Part shown: in pieces, positions 20,023 to 27,959 of the stretch | Layout of the letters: the number at the start of each line of letters is the position of its first letter | How positions within the stretch are numbered: the stretch's first letter is position 1 | Assembly (NCBI GenBank): GCA_947487355.1 | Contig: CANKXC010000003.1 | Coordinates: 1 to 35,407, forward strand | Direction: 5' to 3' | Source: Comamonadaceae bacterium | GTDB taxonomy: Bacteria; Pseudomonadota; Gammaproteobacteria; Burkholderiales; Burkholderiaceae_C | DNA: 35,407 nt | The notes under the pieces: generated by a model | The model's input: only the letters and a program-made list of their open reading frames with translations | Told to the model about the DNA's origin: nothing | Databases searched by the model: none | Program-made: the position numbers and the translations under genes

Positions 20023-20051
20023 TTGCATGAATGCTATATAGCATTTATACT
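20023..20051 (+). promoter_or_regulatory. Promoter of the XRE gene, probably giving a leaderless mRNA
   Basis: TTGCAT (20023-20028), a 17-base spacer and TATACT (20046-20051). Transcription would start about seven bases later, at or next to the ATG at 20058. No ribosome site precedes that ATG, consistent with a leaderless transcript. Confidence 0.55.
20030..20045. promoter_or_regulatory. Palindromic operator candidate in the XRE promoter spacer
   Basis: AATGCTATATAGCATT is a perfect 16-base palindrome filling the spacer between the -35 and -10. Binding of a small XRE dimer there would block polymerase, so negative autoregulation by the next gene is likely. Confidence 0.6.
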
Positions 20052-20057
20052 ACATGC

Positions 20058-20291
20058 ATGAGCCGCAACGAAGAAATACCAGTTTACAACCGCATTGCCC
20101 AGCAACGCGAGTTGTTGGGCATGTCTCGCCAGCAGCTGGCCGAGCTGGTGAGTGTGCATTATCAAACCATTGGTTATCTTGAGCGAGGCGAATACAGCCC
20201 CAGTTTGGTCTTGGCACTCAAAATTGCTGAAGTTTTGGGTCAAGACGTTCAAAGTTTGTTTTCAATCAAACCATTTCCGAAAGGCAAATGA
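20058..20291 (+). CDS. Small XRE-family helix-turn-helix regulator
   Basis: Cro/C1-type DNA-binding protein, 77 residues, consisting of little beyond the five-helix HTH: RIAQQRELLGMSRQQLAELV, then SVHYQTIGYLERGEYSPSLV with the QTIGYLERGE recognition helix, and LALKIAEVLGQDVQSLF. It belongs to the short, YozG-like type that is often paired with a membrane protein. The ATG at 20058 is chosen because the in-frame ATG at 20031 lies within the promoter palindrome. It is followed one base later by the membrane protein gene. Confidence 0.88.
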   Translation: MSRNEEIPVYNRIAQQRELLGMSRQQLAELVSVHYQTIGYLERGEYSPSLVLALKIAEVLGQDVQSLFSIKPFPKGK

Positions 20292-20292
20292 C

Positions 20293-20823
20293 ATGAGCCA
20301 AAAGCCAGAGAAAAAGTTCTATTGGTCTACGGGTGTGACTCGAGACGAGGTTGTGAAAAGTTTGAATGACAGCCGTCATTCTGCATTGCATTCCCAAAGT
20401 AATCGGAGATGGCTGGTGTCTTTGACAGCGATTGCCTTGACCGTCATGGCCTTCACAACTTACATACCGCACCCTAAAGTTCGTTCCTACTTGGATATTC
20501 TCTTAATGGCCATTGTGTTGGTGGCTTATTTTCAATTGCGCAAATCTGTTCGCAATGTGGCAGATGCGCCCGACGAGTTGCTGGACGAAAGACAAATTTC
20601 GGTGCGTAATGCAGGTTACTTACACGCCTACCGTTACTTGGCCGCTATCGGTCTCCTGTATTTCTTAGTCTATTATTTCGTGAACCAAACTGAATTTTTC
20701 AAGTCAACCCTTGGATTGGAAAGTTCAAATTTGACGCAAGTGTTTTTTTCTTATTGCATGTGGGGAGCCTGCTTGCCCTCCATGGTTTTGGCTTGGTTGA
20801 TGCCTTCTGAAAATCAAAATTAA
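20293..20823 (+). CDS. Uncharacterised four-helix membrane protein paired with XRE regulator
   Basis: Function unknown. 176 residues from the ATG at 20293. A soluble, charged N-terminus of about 40 residues is followed by four hydrophobic spans: WLVSLTAIALTVMAFTTYI, YLDILLMAIVLVAYFQL, YLAAIGLLYFLVYYFV and VFFSYCMWGACLPSMVLAWL. Between spans two and three is a cytoplasmic acidic stretch DAPDELLDERQISVRNAGY. Its start is one base after the XRE stop, so the two are surely cotranscribed; small XRE plus membrane protein pairs are common, usually with the regulator controlling the pair. sppA follows 12 bases later. Confidence 0.8.
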   Translation: MSQKPEKKFYWSTGVTRDEVVKSLNDSRHSALHSQSNRRWLVSLTAIALTVMAFTTYIPHPKVRSYLDILLMAIVLVAYFQLRKSVRNVADAPDELLDERQISVRNAGYLHAYRYLAAIGLLYFLVYYFVNQTEFFKSTLGLESSNLTQVFFSYCMWGACLPSMVLAWLMPSENQN

Positions 20824-20835
20824 GGTGACTCAAAA

Positions 20836-22752
20836 ATGAAAAATTTATTTTCAAAAATCAAAGGATTTTTTCAACTGATCAATCAAGGACTTTTAAAAGT
20901 ATCAGATTGGATGACAAAAGGTCTTCGAATTGCGTTGGTCTTGGGTGTTCTGTTGTACGCCGTGGGCATTGGTTGGGTGGTTTTGTACTCAGACAAAGTC
21001 AACTTAGAAGACCCAACAGTTTTGGTGCTCGATCTGAAGGGGGTCTTGGTAGAGGAGTCGCCTGGTGGCTTAAAAGACCAAGTTTTGGGTGAAATTCAAG
21101 GCAATGCCACTGAAACCATTCGCTTGCGCGACCTGGCCATGACCCTGGAGTTGGCCGCCAAAGACAAGCACATTGACCGCGTCTTGCTCAAGCTAGACAA
21201 CTTCCAAGGTGGCGGTTTGGTCTCTCTCAGGGAAGCGGCCAGTGCCATTGAAAAATTCAAGGCCTCTGGTAAACCAGTTATCGCATGGTCGAGTATGTAC
21301 GACCAGCGTCAATACTATTTGGCAGCACAAGCCAATCAAATTTTGGTTCATCCCTTGGGGGGTGTCCTCATTGAAGGATTTGGCCGTTCACGCAATTACT
21401 ACAAAGATGCGCTGGACAAATTGGGCGTCAAAGCCAACCTCATTCGTGTTGGTCAATTCAAGTCTGCTGGCGAGCCCTATGTTTTGAATGCGCCATCAAC
21501 TGAAGCTTTAAAAGCGGAAGCGCATGTGTACGACGCCATGTGGTCTTTGTACACACAAGGTGTTGAAAAAGCCCGTAATTTGCCGCAAGGCAGCGTTTCC
21601 CAAAACATTGCCAAATTGCCCGATGCCTTGGTCAATGTCAAAGGCAACACTTCGCAATTGGCTTTGGATTGGAAATGGGTCGACAAGTTACAAACCTTTG
21701 AAGCCTTGCGTGAAACGCTCATGAAGGAAGTTGGCAAGAACGAAGATATTCAATCTTTTAGGCAAGTCCATTGGAAAGACTATTTGCGTTCTGAAATTCA
21801 AAAAGTCAAAGGCGACCACATTGCTGTGATTGTTGCTCAGGGCGAAATTGGCGATGGCCGTGAACCCGCTGGCAAAGTGGGTGGCCTGTCCACTTCTGAG
21901 CTCATTCGAAAAGCCACAGAAGACAAAGAAGTTAAGGCAATCGTCCTTCGCGTCAATTCGCCTGGGGGCAGTGTTTATGGCTCCGAATTAATTCGCGATC
22001 AGTTACAAATTGCGCGAGACAAAGGCAAGCCTGTGATCATTTCTATGGGTGACCTTGCGGCTTCTGGTGGCTATTGGATTTCCATGGCGTCTGACTTGGT
22101 CATTGCTGATCCGGCCACCATCACAGGTTCTATTGGCGTGTTTGCCATGTTGCCAACAGGCGAAGGTTTGATGAGCAAAATTGGTGTCAATACGGGTGGC
22201 TATAAAACCACTTGGTTGGCAGGCGCCTACGATCCTAGGAAGTCACTCGATCCTCGCATTCAAACCATGGTTCAGTCCAGCATTGAAAACATTTACACAG
22301 ACTTTATTGGCAAGGTATCTCAAACTCGCAAACTCGATTTGGCAAAGGTTGATGAATTGGCCCAAGGCCGCATCTGGACAGGCGCTCAAGCAGCTCAACA
22401 TCAGTTGGTCGATCGTTTGGGCAGCTTCTCCGATGCCATTCAAGAGGCTCGTCAACGCGTGGCCAAATTGGAGGGCCAAACAGAAGCCAGTGCAAAAGAC
22501 ATGCCTTTTAAATATGCAGGCCCCAAAAAATCAGCCTTTGAAAAGATTGCGCAAAAATTCATAGGCCAAATCGGTTCGACTGAAGCAGACCAATCTGGCC
22601 TGTCGCAGTGGGTTCAATTGACCGGATTGGTGGGCAGCGAAGCTGTGTTGTTTCAAACGCTGGGGCAAGATTTGTCTTGGTTGCAAACGGTCATTGCAAA
22701 GCAGCAACCATTCGGTGCTGCGGCACATTGTTTGTGTGAAATCACACCCTAA
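20836..22752 (+). CDS. sppA: Signal peptide peptidase SppA (67 kDa type, S49 family)
   Basis: Inner-membrane serine protease that degrades cleaved signal peptides in the bilayer. 638 residues, long form with two tandem S49 domains. One N-terminal span lies at about 31-51. The general-base lysine is K209 in VGQFKSAGEPY and the nucleophile is S410 in GDLAASGGYW, matching K209/S409 of E. coli SppA. Other landmarks are LRVNSPGGSVYGSELIRDQL and ATITGSIGVFAMLP. It starts 12 bases after the membrane protein with GGTGA upstream and ends in a hairpin. It may therefore be under the XRE promoter. Confidence 0.94.
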   Translation: MKNLFSKIKGFFQLINQGLLKVSDWMTKGLRIALVLGVLLYAVGIGWVVLYSDKVNLEDPTVLVLDLKGVLVEESPGGLKDQVLGEIQGNATETIRLRDLAMTLELAAKDKHIDRVLLKLDNFQGGGLVSLREAASAIEKFKASGKPVIAWSSMYDQRQYYLAAQANQILVHPLGGVLIEGFGRSRNYYKDALDKLGVKANLIRVGQFKSAGEPYVLNAPSTEALKAEAHVYDAMWSLYTQGVEKARNLPQGSVSQNIAKLPDALVNVKGNTSQLALDWKWVDKLQTFEALRETLMKEVGKNEDIQSFRQVHWKDYLRSEIQKVKGDHIAVIVAQGEIGDGREPAGKVGGLSTSELIRKATEDKEVKAIVLRVNSPGGSVYGSELIRDQLQIARDKGKPVIISMGDLAASGGYWISMASDLVIADPATITGSIGVFAMLPTGEGLMSKIGVNTGGYKTTWLAGAYDPRKSLDPRIQTMVQSSIENIYTDFIGKVSQTRKLDLAKVDELAQGRIWTGAQAAQHQLVDRLGSFSDAIQEARQRVAKLEGQTEASAKDMPFKYAGPKKSAFEKIAQKFIGQIGSTEADQSGLSQWVQLTGLVGSEAVLFQTLGQDLSWLQTVIAKQQPFGAAAHCLCEITP

Positions 22753-22756
22753 ATTC

Positions 22757-22776
22757 AACCCAAATTTGTTGGGTTT
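22757..22776. terminator. Terminator between sppA and the amidohydrolase gene
   Basis: AACCCAA (22757-22763) pairs with TTGGGTT (22769-22775) around the loop ATTTG, four bases after the sppA stop. The T run is short (TTTAAT), so it is a moderate terminator; in the other direction AAATT precedes it. Confidence 0.6.
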
Positions 22777-22787
22777 AATATGGCAAG

Positions 22788-23630
22788 TTAGAGTTGATAG
22801 AGCTTGATGGCGTTGAGACCAAGAATCAGTTCTTGGTCTTCGCCGCTGTAGTGCTCTATCTGCTTGAGACTGAACTCACGCCAACTTGCATAAGGCCCAG
22901 CCAGTTCCAAAACTGGCCAATCACTGCCCCAAATCAGTCTTTTTGGCGTCCAAATTTCAAGCAATGCTTGGCACCATGGACCCAAGGAGGTTACCGCGCT
23001 GCCTTTGCTTGCTTCAGTCCAGAGCCCCGACAGTTTGCACATAACCCGGTCTGCGTCGGTTTCTTGAGCGAGCTGTGCCATTGCATTTTTCCAACTCGGC
23101 AAATGGGCCAGTTCGATGATGGGCTTGGCGCCATGGTCGATGACCACTTTCAAATTCCGATGCGCACGAGTGACTTCCAAAATTCGTGAAATGTGAACAG
23201 GTTTGATGAGTGCGTCTAAAACCAAATTGTGCGCGGCCATGGCATTCAGGACGGGTTGAATTTTGGCTTGCAAAATCCAGTCGGCATCTTCAATGTCTTG
23301 CAACATGGGCCGAAGGCCCTTCAAAAGCGGTGATGCAGCGCATTGAACAACTTTTTCAACAGCGTCATCTGACAGCATGTCAATCCATCCCACCACCCCT
23401 TTGACCATGGGATGCGATTGGGCCTGTTCCAATAAAAACAGAGTTTCTTCAAATGTAGGCGCAGCTTGCACCAGTACGCCGCCCTTGATTTGGTCATTGC
23501 TTGCATGCTGAGCCCATTCACCCACTGTCACATCGCGGTAAATGGGAGAAAGCTCAGGCTTTAGCCAACCGTAATCACCACGATTCAATTGCCATGCATG
23601 AAAGTGCGCATCAATCATTGTTGGGTTCAT
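22788..23630 (-). CDS. Amidohydrolase-family lactonase (L-fuconolactonase-like)
   Basis: Predicted metal-dependent hydrolase that opens a sugar-acid lactone. 280 residues from the ATG at 23630; a frame reaching 23747 overlaps the upstream reductase and is rejected. The amidohydrolase HxH metal site is H9/H11 in MIDAHFHAW, further ligand candidates are in VIDHGAKP and the C-terminal LIWGSDWPVL. This pattern (DAHFHxW, GSDWP) is that of the amidohydrolase_2 group that includes L-fuconolactonase and L-rhamnono-lactonase. It is 14 bases downstream of the aldo/keto reductase, and a mutarotase lies across the divergent gap, which supports a lactonase role. Exact sugar is inferred. Confidence 0.82.
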   Translation of the reverse strand: MNPTMIDAHFHAWQLNRGDYGWLKPELSPIYRDVTVGEWAQHASNDQIKGGVLVQAAPTFEETLFLLEQAQSHPMVKGVVGWIDMLSDDAVEKVVQCAASPLLKGLRPMLQDIEDADWILQAKIQPVLNAMAAHNLVLDALIKPVHISRILEVTRAHRNLKVVIDHGAKPIIELAHLPSWKNAMAQLAQETDADRVMCKLSGLWTEASKGSAVTSLGPWCQALLEIWTPKRLIWGSDWPVLELAGPYASWREFSLKQIEHYSGEDQELILGLNAIKLYQL

Positions 23631-23644
23631 TGGCTTAAAAATGC

Positions 23645-24655
23645 TTAAGGGGTTGGTGCTTCGTCTGGCAGCAGTTGGGCGTTTTTGAGTGCTTGCCAAA
23701 ACTCGCTTGGAATCGACTCTTTTTCCGAGGTCCTTGACTCTGTCCATTCAATTTCAGAACGAACACCCAACATGACCAAGTGAGTGGCTGGATGTGCCAG
23801 TGCAAATTGCAAAGCAGCCGAGCGCAAGTTGACGTTATACACATCAGCAACATCTTGAATTTTCAATGCCTTTTGTCGCCATTCAGTAGTTGCTGGGGCA
23901 TAGTTAAATGTGACATTTGAATCAGGTGTCAAACGCTTTGCCAAAATACCTGAGTTGTAAACACCACCCAATGCCAGCGCCACATTTCTTTCAATCAAGG
24001 TTGGCATGAGTTGCTGCAGTGCTCGCGTATCTAAGAGGGTGTAGCGACCTGCCAGCATCAGAGCGTCGATGTCTGCCTGCTTGAGGACCTCCAGTACAAC
24101 TTGGTGATCGTTGACCCCCAAACCAATGTGCGTCAGCAAACCTTCTTGCTTGAGTTTTTTGAGTTCGGGCAAGCTTTCAGATATAAGCTGCTGAAATATT
24201 GAGGGGTAGTTTTCACCATGCGTGGCTTGGTCAATGTCGTGCAAATACACGGTATCGAGTTGTGACAGCCCCATTCGCATCAAACTGTCTTCAATACTTT
24301 TCCGAATGCCGGCACGAGAAAAATCCCAGTGCTGGACAAATGGGAGGCCATCCACATAGCTGAATTGCTCACTGGGAACGTGGGAGGCGGGGGTCAGCAG
24401 TCGGCCAACTTTTGAAGAAATTTTGAAGCTGCTGCGATATTTGGTTTTTAAAAAATCGCCCAAGCGTTTTTCTGACAAGCCATGCCCATAGTGGGGTGCT
24501 GTGTCAAAACTGCGGCATCCATCATCCCAAGCACGTTTTAAGACGGATTGCACTTCGTACTCGTTCATGGCCCTGAACAAGTTTCCTATTGGGGCACCGC
24601 CAAAGCCCAAGCGCGCTCCGTCGTTGCAATTGAAATAGGCGGTGGGTTGTTGCAT
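23645..24655 (-). CDS. Aldo/keto reductase (L-fucose/D-threo-aldose dehydrogenase-like)
   Basis: NAD(P)-dependent oxidoreductase, probably oxidising the sugar at C1 to the lactone. 336 residues from the ATG at 24655. The AKR tetrad appears as D51 and Y56 in FDTAPHYGHGLSE, K82 in KISSKVGRLL and H139 in VYLHDID. The long insert between K82 and H139 and the RSFDTAPHYG form are typical of the D-threo-aldose 1-dehydrogenase / pyridoxal 4-dehydrogenase group, which includes L-fucose dehydrogenases. It heads the minus arm of the divergent locus and is followed by the lactonase, the expected next enzyme. Confidence 0.85.
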   Translation of the reverse strand: MQQPTAYFNCNDGARLGFGGAPIGNLFRAMNEYEVQSVLKRAWDDGCRSFDTAPHYGHGLSEKRLGDFLKTKYRSSFKISSKVGRLLTPASHVPSEQFSYVDGLPFVQHWDFSRAGIRKSIEDSLMRMGLSQLDTVYLHDIDQATHGENYPSIFQQLISESLPELKKLKQEGLLTHIGLGVNDHQVVLEVLKQADIDALMLAGRYTLLDTRALQQLMPTLIERNVALALGGVYNSGILAKRLTPDSNVTFNYAPATTEWRQKALKIQDVADVYNVNLRSAALQFALAHPATHLVMLGVRSEIEWTESRTSEKESIPSEFWQALKNAQLLPDEAPTP

Positions 24656-24731
24656 GGTTGACTTTGTGAAATCAGATCCTAGAGGGCATTCAAACAAAAG
24701 AAAAGTGCTGTGTTTGATTCTCACTAACAAG

Positions 24732-24741
24732 GGTAATTACC
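24732..24741. promoter_or_regulatory. Palindrome GGTAATTACC in the fucU/reductase gap
   Basis: A perfect 10-base inverted repeat in the middle of the 128-base divergent gap. It is flanked by TCACT (24721-24725) and AGTGA (24742-24746), which are also inverted. It has the look of a site for a dimeric regulator such as the GntR protein encoded downstream. Confidence 0.45.
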
Positions 24742-24764
24742 AGTGAATGGCTACCATCTTAGCA

Positions 24765-24778
24765 ACTAACATGTTAGT
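24765..24778. promoter_or_regulatory. Palindrome ACTAACATGTTAGT just upstream of fucU
   Basis: A perfect 14-base inverted repeat ending five bases before the fucU ATG (24784). It covers the ribosome-binding position, so a bound regulator would block transcription or translation starts. Its half site ACTAAC recurs once at 24723-24728. Confidence 0.5.
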
Positions 24779-24783
24779 CATTC

Positions 24784-25224
24784 ATGTTGAAGAACCTGTC
24801 ACCCCTTCTCACGCCTTCCCTTCTTTTTGGGCTTTCCAAAATGGGGCATGGCGATTGGGTGGCCATTGTGGATGCCAACTTCCCAGCACACAGAGTCTCT
24901 GAACAAGCTGGTGCAGCGCTCATTGAAATGCCTGGATTAAGTTCCACGCAGGTCCTTGAAGCCATTTTGAATGTGTTTCCCGTAGACGTTTTTGAAAAAC
25001 CCAGCAGTTTGACCATGCAGGTGGTCGGCGACGAAACTGCTGTGCCGGTGCCTGTTTCGGAATTTGGTCGTTTGCTGACTCAGCACGGCGAAAGCAATCC
25101 GGAATCCCTTGAGCGATTTGCCTTTTACGAATTGGCGCGATCGACCAGTGTCATTGTTCAAACCGGCGATTTGCGCAAATACGCCAATATCTTGCTTCGC
25201 AAGGGTGTCATTTCAGTTGATTGA
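24784..25224 (+). CDS. fucU: L-fucose mutarotase (RbsD/FucU family)
   Basis: Interconverts sugar anomers so that the dehydrogenase receives the right one. 146 residues, near the 140 of E. coli FucU. The N-terminus MLKNLSPLLTPSLL then MGHGDWVAIVDANFPAHRV aligns by eye with E. coli FucU, including H22, D24 and D30; the C-terminus RFAFYELARSTSVIVQTG and KYANILLRKGVI is likewise FucU-like rather than RbsD-like. It opens the plus arm and ends four bases before the GntR gene. Confidence 0.92.
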   Translation: MLKNLSPLLTPSLLFGLSKMGHGDWVAIVDANFPAHRVSEQAGAALIEMPGLSSTQVLEAILNVFPVDVFEKPSSLTMQVVGDETAVPVPVSEFGRLLTQHGESNPESLERFAFYELARSTSVIVQTGDLRKYANILLRKGVISVD

Positions 25225-25228
25225 AGCC

Positions 25229-25969
25229 ATGAACTGCGCCCCACTCAAACAATCTTTGCGAGCGCGCGCCTACGAAAATTTTCGTCAGCAAATTCTCAAA
25301 GCCAATGTGGTGCCTGGCCAGTTTGTTTCACAGCGAGAACTCACGCAACTCTTAGACATGCCGCTGGGGGCAGTGCGTGAATTAATTCCCCGTTTAGAAG
25401 CGGAAGGTTTGTTGCGAACCGTACCTCAACGTGGTTTGCAAATTGCCCATGTAGATTTAAATTTGATCCACAACGCCTTTCAATTGCGTGCCATGTTGGA
25501 GCGTGAAGCTGCGCTGCATTTTGTCAAGGCGGCAAGCGATGCCGAACTGCAAGCAATCGAGCAATCTCATTTGGCCATCGTGGATGCTGCAACCAATGGC
25601 CCCATAACTGATGAATTGCTAACTGAGGCCACCTCCGTTGATTGGGGGCTCCATGATTTGATGATCGATACCTTGGGCAATGATTTAATTTCTCAAACAT
25701 ATCGCATCAACAGCTTGCGTGTTCGGCTGATTCACTTAGAGCGCTCTACGCTGTCGGCTGATATTTTGTTGCCAGCTATGCAAGAACATCTGAATTTAAT
25801 TGCAGCGCTCAAGGCGCGCAATGACACTGCCGTGGCAGAGCACTTGGCTTTTCACATTCGAAGTGCGCATCAGCGTGTGCTGGGTCAAGATCGCAGGGTG
25901 CAAGCAAGCACATCCAATCAAGCGATGGGTCAGTCTATTTATTCTCAACCTCAAACGGAGTTCACTTGA
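25229..25969 (+). CDS. GntR-family (FCD) transcriptional regulator
   Basis: Probable local regulator of the sugar locus. 246 residues from the ATG at 25229; the longer frame from 25109 overlaps fucU. An N-terminal winged HTH (QRELTQLLDMPLGAVRELIP, then RLEAEGLLRTVPQRGLQIA) is followed by an all-helical FCD domain with candidate metal/ligand residues in DWGLHDLMI, QEHLNLIAAL and HLAFHIRSAH. FCD regulators usually bind sugar acids or carboxylates, so a pathway intermediate is the likely effector. It sits second in the operon it may control, and overlaps the aldolase start by TTGA. Confidence 0.9.
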   Translation: MNCAPLKQSLRARAYENFRQQILKANVVPGQFVSQRELTQLLDMPLGAVRELIPRLEAEGLLRTVPQRGLQIAHVDLNLIHNAFQLRAMLEREAALHFVKAASDAELQAIEQSHLAIVDAATNGPITDELLTEATSVDWGLHDLMIDTLGNDLISQTYRINSLRVRLIHLERSTLSADILLPAMQEHLNLIAALKARNDTAVAEHLAFHIRSAHQRVLGQDRRVQASTSNQAMGQSIYSQPQTEFT

Positions 25970-26898
25970 GCATTCAAACTATCAACGCGCGCAATAGTTT
26001 CCAAGGCATTTGGCCAGCTATGCTAACGCCACTGGATGAAGCATTGAACATCGACCATGCCAAGTTGGCTGCGCATGCGCAGTCCTTATTGAAAGCCGGT
26101 TGCGGCGGCGTGACCATTTTTGGCACCACAGGCGAGGGCCCTTCTTTCTCGGTTCGAGAGCGCAAAGAAGCGCTTGAGCAACTCATTGCCAGCGGGTTTC
26201 CTGCAGACCGAATCATGGTCTCGACAAGCTGCGCTGCATTAGTGGAAACCACGGAACTGACACAACATGCTGTTGACCTCGGTGTTCATGGCTGTTTGGT
26301 TTTGCCACCATTCTTTTTCAAAGGTGTCAGCGATGAGGGCATCTTCAATGGTTACGTTCAAGTGATTGAAGGTGTCAACCGAAGCCAATGGCGTTTATAC
26401 CTTTATCACATCCCCCAAGTGATTGGCGTGTCACTCTCGCATGATGTGATTCAGAAACTCATCAACAGGTACCCCAAACTCATTGTGGGCATCAAGGACA
26501 GTGCATGCGATCAGGCGCACTCCGTCAGTTTGGCCAAAGCCTTTATGCCGCCTTTAACGGTGTACGTGGGGTTCGAGCCAGACCTGATCACCATGGGTCC
26601 TCTGGGTAGCACAGGGGCCATCAGTGGCCTGGCCAATTTCATGCCCAGAGTGGTGCACCGTATGGTGCTGTCATCCCAAGATACCCATACAGCCAATGAT
26701 GCAAATCGGGTTGACGATATGCTGGCCCTTTTAAAACCACATTCGTTGATGCCTGCTTTGAAAGGTGTCATGGCGGCCTTGAGCCATGATGTCAGTTGGT
26801 TGCGTGTAAGGTCACCGCTGGTGGCCATGACACCTGCTGCCTATACAGATTTTGCGAAACAAGTTGATGCCTTTAACATTGACTCACTTCACGAATAA
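25966..26898 (+). CDS. Dihydrodipicolinate synthase-family aldolase (2-keto-3-deoxy sugar acid type)
   Basis: Class I (Schiff base) aldolase of the DHDPS/NAL superfamily, here most likely cleaving a 2-keto-3-deoxy sugar acid such as 2-keto-3-deoxy-L-fuconate to pyruvate and an aldehyde. 310 residues. The family GTTGEG is at 53-58, the catalytic Tyr is Y147 in LYHIP and the Schiff-base Lys is K177 in VGIKDSA. The start is TTG at 25966, overlapping the GntR stop, with GGAG six bases upstream; no ATG is available before the fold. Position in the cluster argues against a lysine-biosynthetic DapA. Campylobacter jejuni uses a DapA-like aldolase in its fuc locus, a precedent from memory. Confidence 0.86.
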   Translation: MSIQTINARNSFQGIWPAMLTPLDEALNIDHAKLAAHAQSLLKAGCGGVTIFGTTGEGPSFSVRERKEALEQLIASGFPADRIMVSTSCAALVETTELTQHAVDLGVHGCLVLPPFFFKGVSDEGIFNGYVQVIEGVNRSQWRLYLYHIPQVIGVSLSHDVIQKLINRYPKLIVGIKDSACDQAHSVSLAKAFMPPLTVYVGFEPDLITMGPLGSTGAISGLANFMPRVVHRMVLSSQDTHTANDANRVDDMLALLKPHSLMPALKGVMAALSHDVSWLRVRSPLVAMTPAAYTDFAKQVDAFNIDSLHE

Positions 26899-26928
26899 TC
26901 AAACTTTATCCACCCTAAGGAGACTCCT

Positions 26929-27948
26929 GTGAAAACTCAATCTATGATTCGTCGTCAAATTGTTGCTGCCTGTGCTTCTGCTGTTGCACTGTGTGGCGTG
27001 CTGGGTGTTAGCACTCAAGCTATGGCCCAAAACAAAATTCCCATGCGCATTTCAACGCCTGCCGTGCCAGACGATTGGCACGCCAAGATGTGGACTGTAT
27101 TTAAAGAGAATCTTGACAAATCTTCTGCCAATCAATTTGATGTGCAAATCAATTTGAATGCATCTTTGTTCAAGCAAGGTACTGAACCCGCTGCCATGGC
27201 GCGTGGCAACTTAGAGTTGTCGTCAATTTCCGCATTTGACATTGCCAAGTTGGTGCCAGATTTCTCGATCTTTACGGCTGGTTATGTCATTCGTGATCCC
27301 TCACATCAACAAAAAGTTTTCAATGGCCCGATTGGTGAAAACTTGTTTAAAACAGTTTCTGAAAAAATGGACGTGACCATTTTGTCAACGGTGTATTTGG
27401 GCACACGTCAAGTCAACTTGCGAGATGTGCGCAACGTCAGAACACCTGCAGATTTGAAGGGCGTTAAGTTGCGCATGCCTGGTACCAAAGAGTGGTTGTT
27501 CTTGGGTGAAGCCTTGGGTGCAACAGCCACACCACTGGCTTTTGGCGAAGTTTATTTGGGTTTGAAAACTGGCACCATTGATGGCCAAGACAATCCTTTG
27601 CCAACAGTTCGTGCGGCCAAGTTTTACGAAGTCACCAAACAACTCGTTTTGACCAACCACCTGGTGGACGGCATTTTCATTGCCATCTCTAACAAAACTT
27701 GGAATGCACTCACACCAGCACAAAAGCAAAACGTCAAAGCAGCTGCTTTGGCCGCAGCGCAGTACAACAATGAAAACCGAATCAAAGAAGAAGGTCAAAT
27801 CATTGACTTCTTCAAGAAAGAAGGTTTGCAAGTGACAACGCCTGACGTAGACGCCTTCCAGAAGTCGGTGCAAGACACTTATGCCAAATCCGATTACGCC
27901 AAGACATGGCCAACTGGCTTGTTGGACAGCATCAACAAGACCCGCTAA
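26929..27948 (+). CDS. dctP: TRAP transporter solute-binding protein, DctP family
   Basis: Periplasmic receptor of a TRAP importer. 339 residues from a GTG start with a strong AAGGAGA site six to eight bases upstream. A signal peptide (hydrophobic 10-30, cleavage after AMA near residue 33) precedes the mature part. The DctP landmarks are LKGVKLRMPG, with R182 at the position that in most TRAP receptors salt-bridges the ligand carboxylate, and GTIDGQDNPLP at 215-225. The retained Arg suggests an acidic ligand such as a sugar acid, though it is not proof. It is followed by dctQ and dctM. Confidence 0.92.
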   Translation: MKTQSMIRRQIVAACASAVALCGVLGVSTQAMAQNKIPMRISTPAVPDDWHAKMWTVFKENLDKSSANQFDVQINLNASLFKQGTEPAAMARGNLELSSISAFDIAKLVPDFSIFTAGYVIRDPSHQQKVFNGPIGENLFKTVSEKMDVTILSTVYLGTRQVNLRDVRNVRTPADLKGVKLRMPGTKEWLFLGEALGATATPLAFGEVYLGLKTGTIDGQDNPLPTVRAAKFYEVTKQLVLTNHLVDGIFIAISNKTWNALTPAQKQNVKAAALAAAQYNNENRIKEEGQIIDFFKKEGLQVTTPDVDAFQKSVQDTYAKSDYAKTWPTGLLDSINKTR

Positions 27949-27959
27949 TTTAAAGCGCA

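Noticed and set aside
24784-25224. Assignment of the mutarotase as ribose pyranase RbsD, paired with the ribokinase
   Set aside because: The N-terminal MGHGD and C-terminal FAFYE/KYANILLRKG blocks fit FucU better, and no ribose ABC transporter is present.
25966-26898. Lysine-biosynthesis DapA
   Set aside because: Catalytic Tyr and Lys are superfamily-wide, and the gene is embedded between a GntR regulator and a TRAP transporter in a sugar locus.
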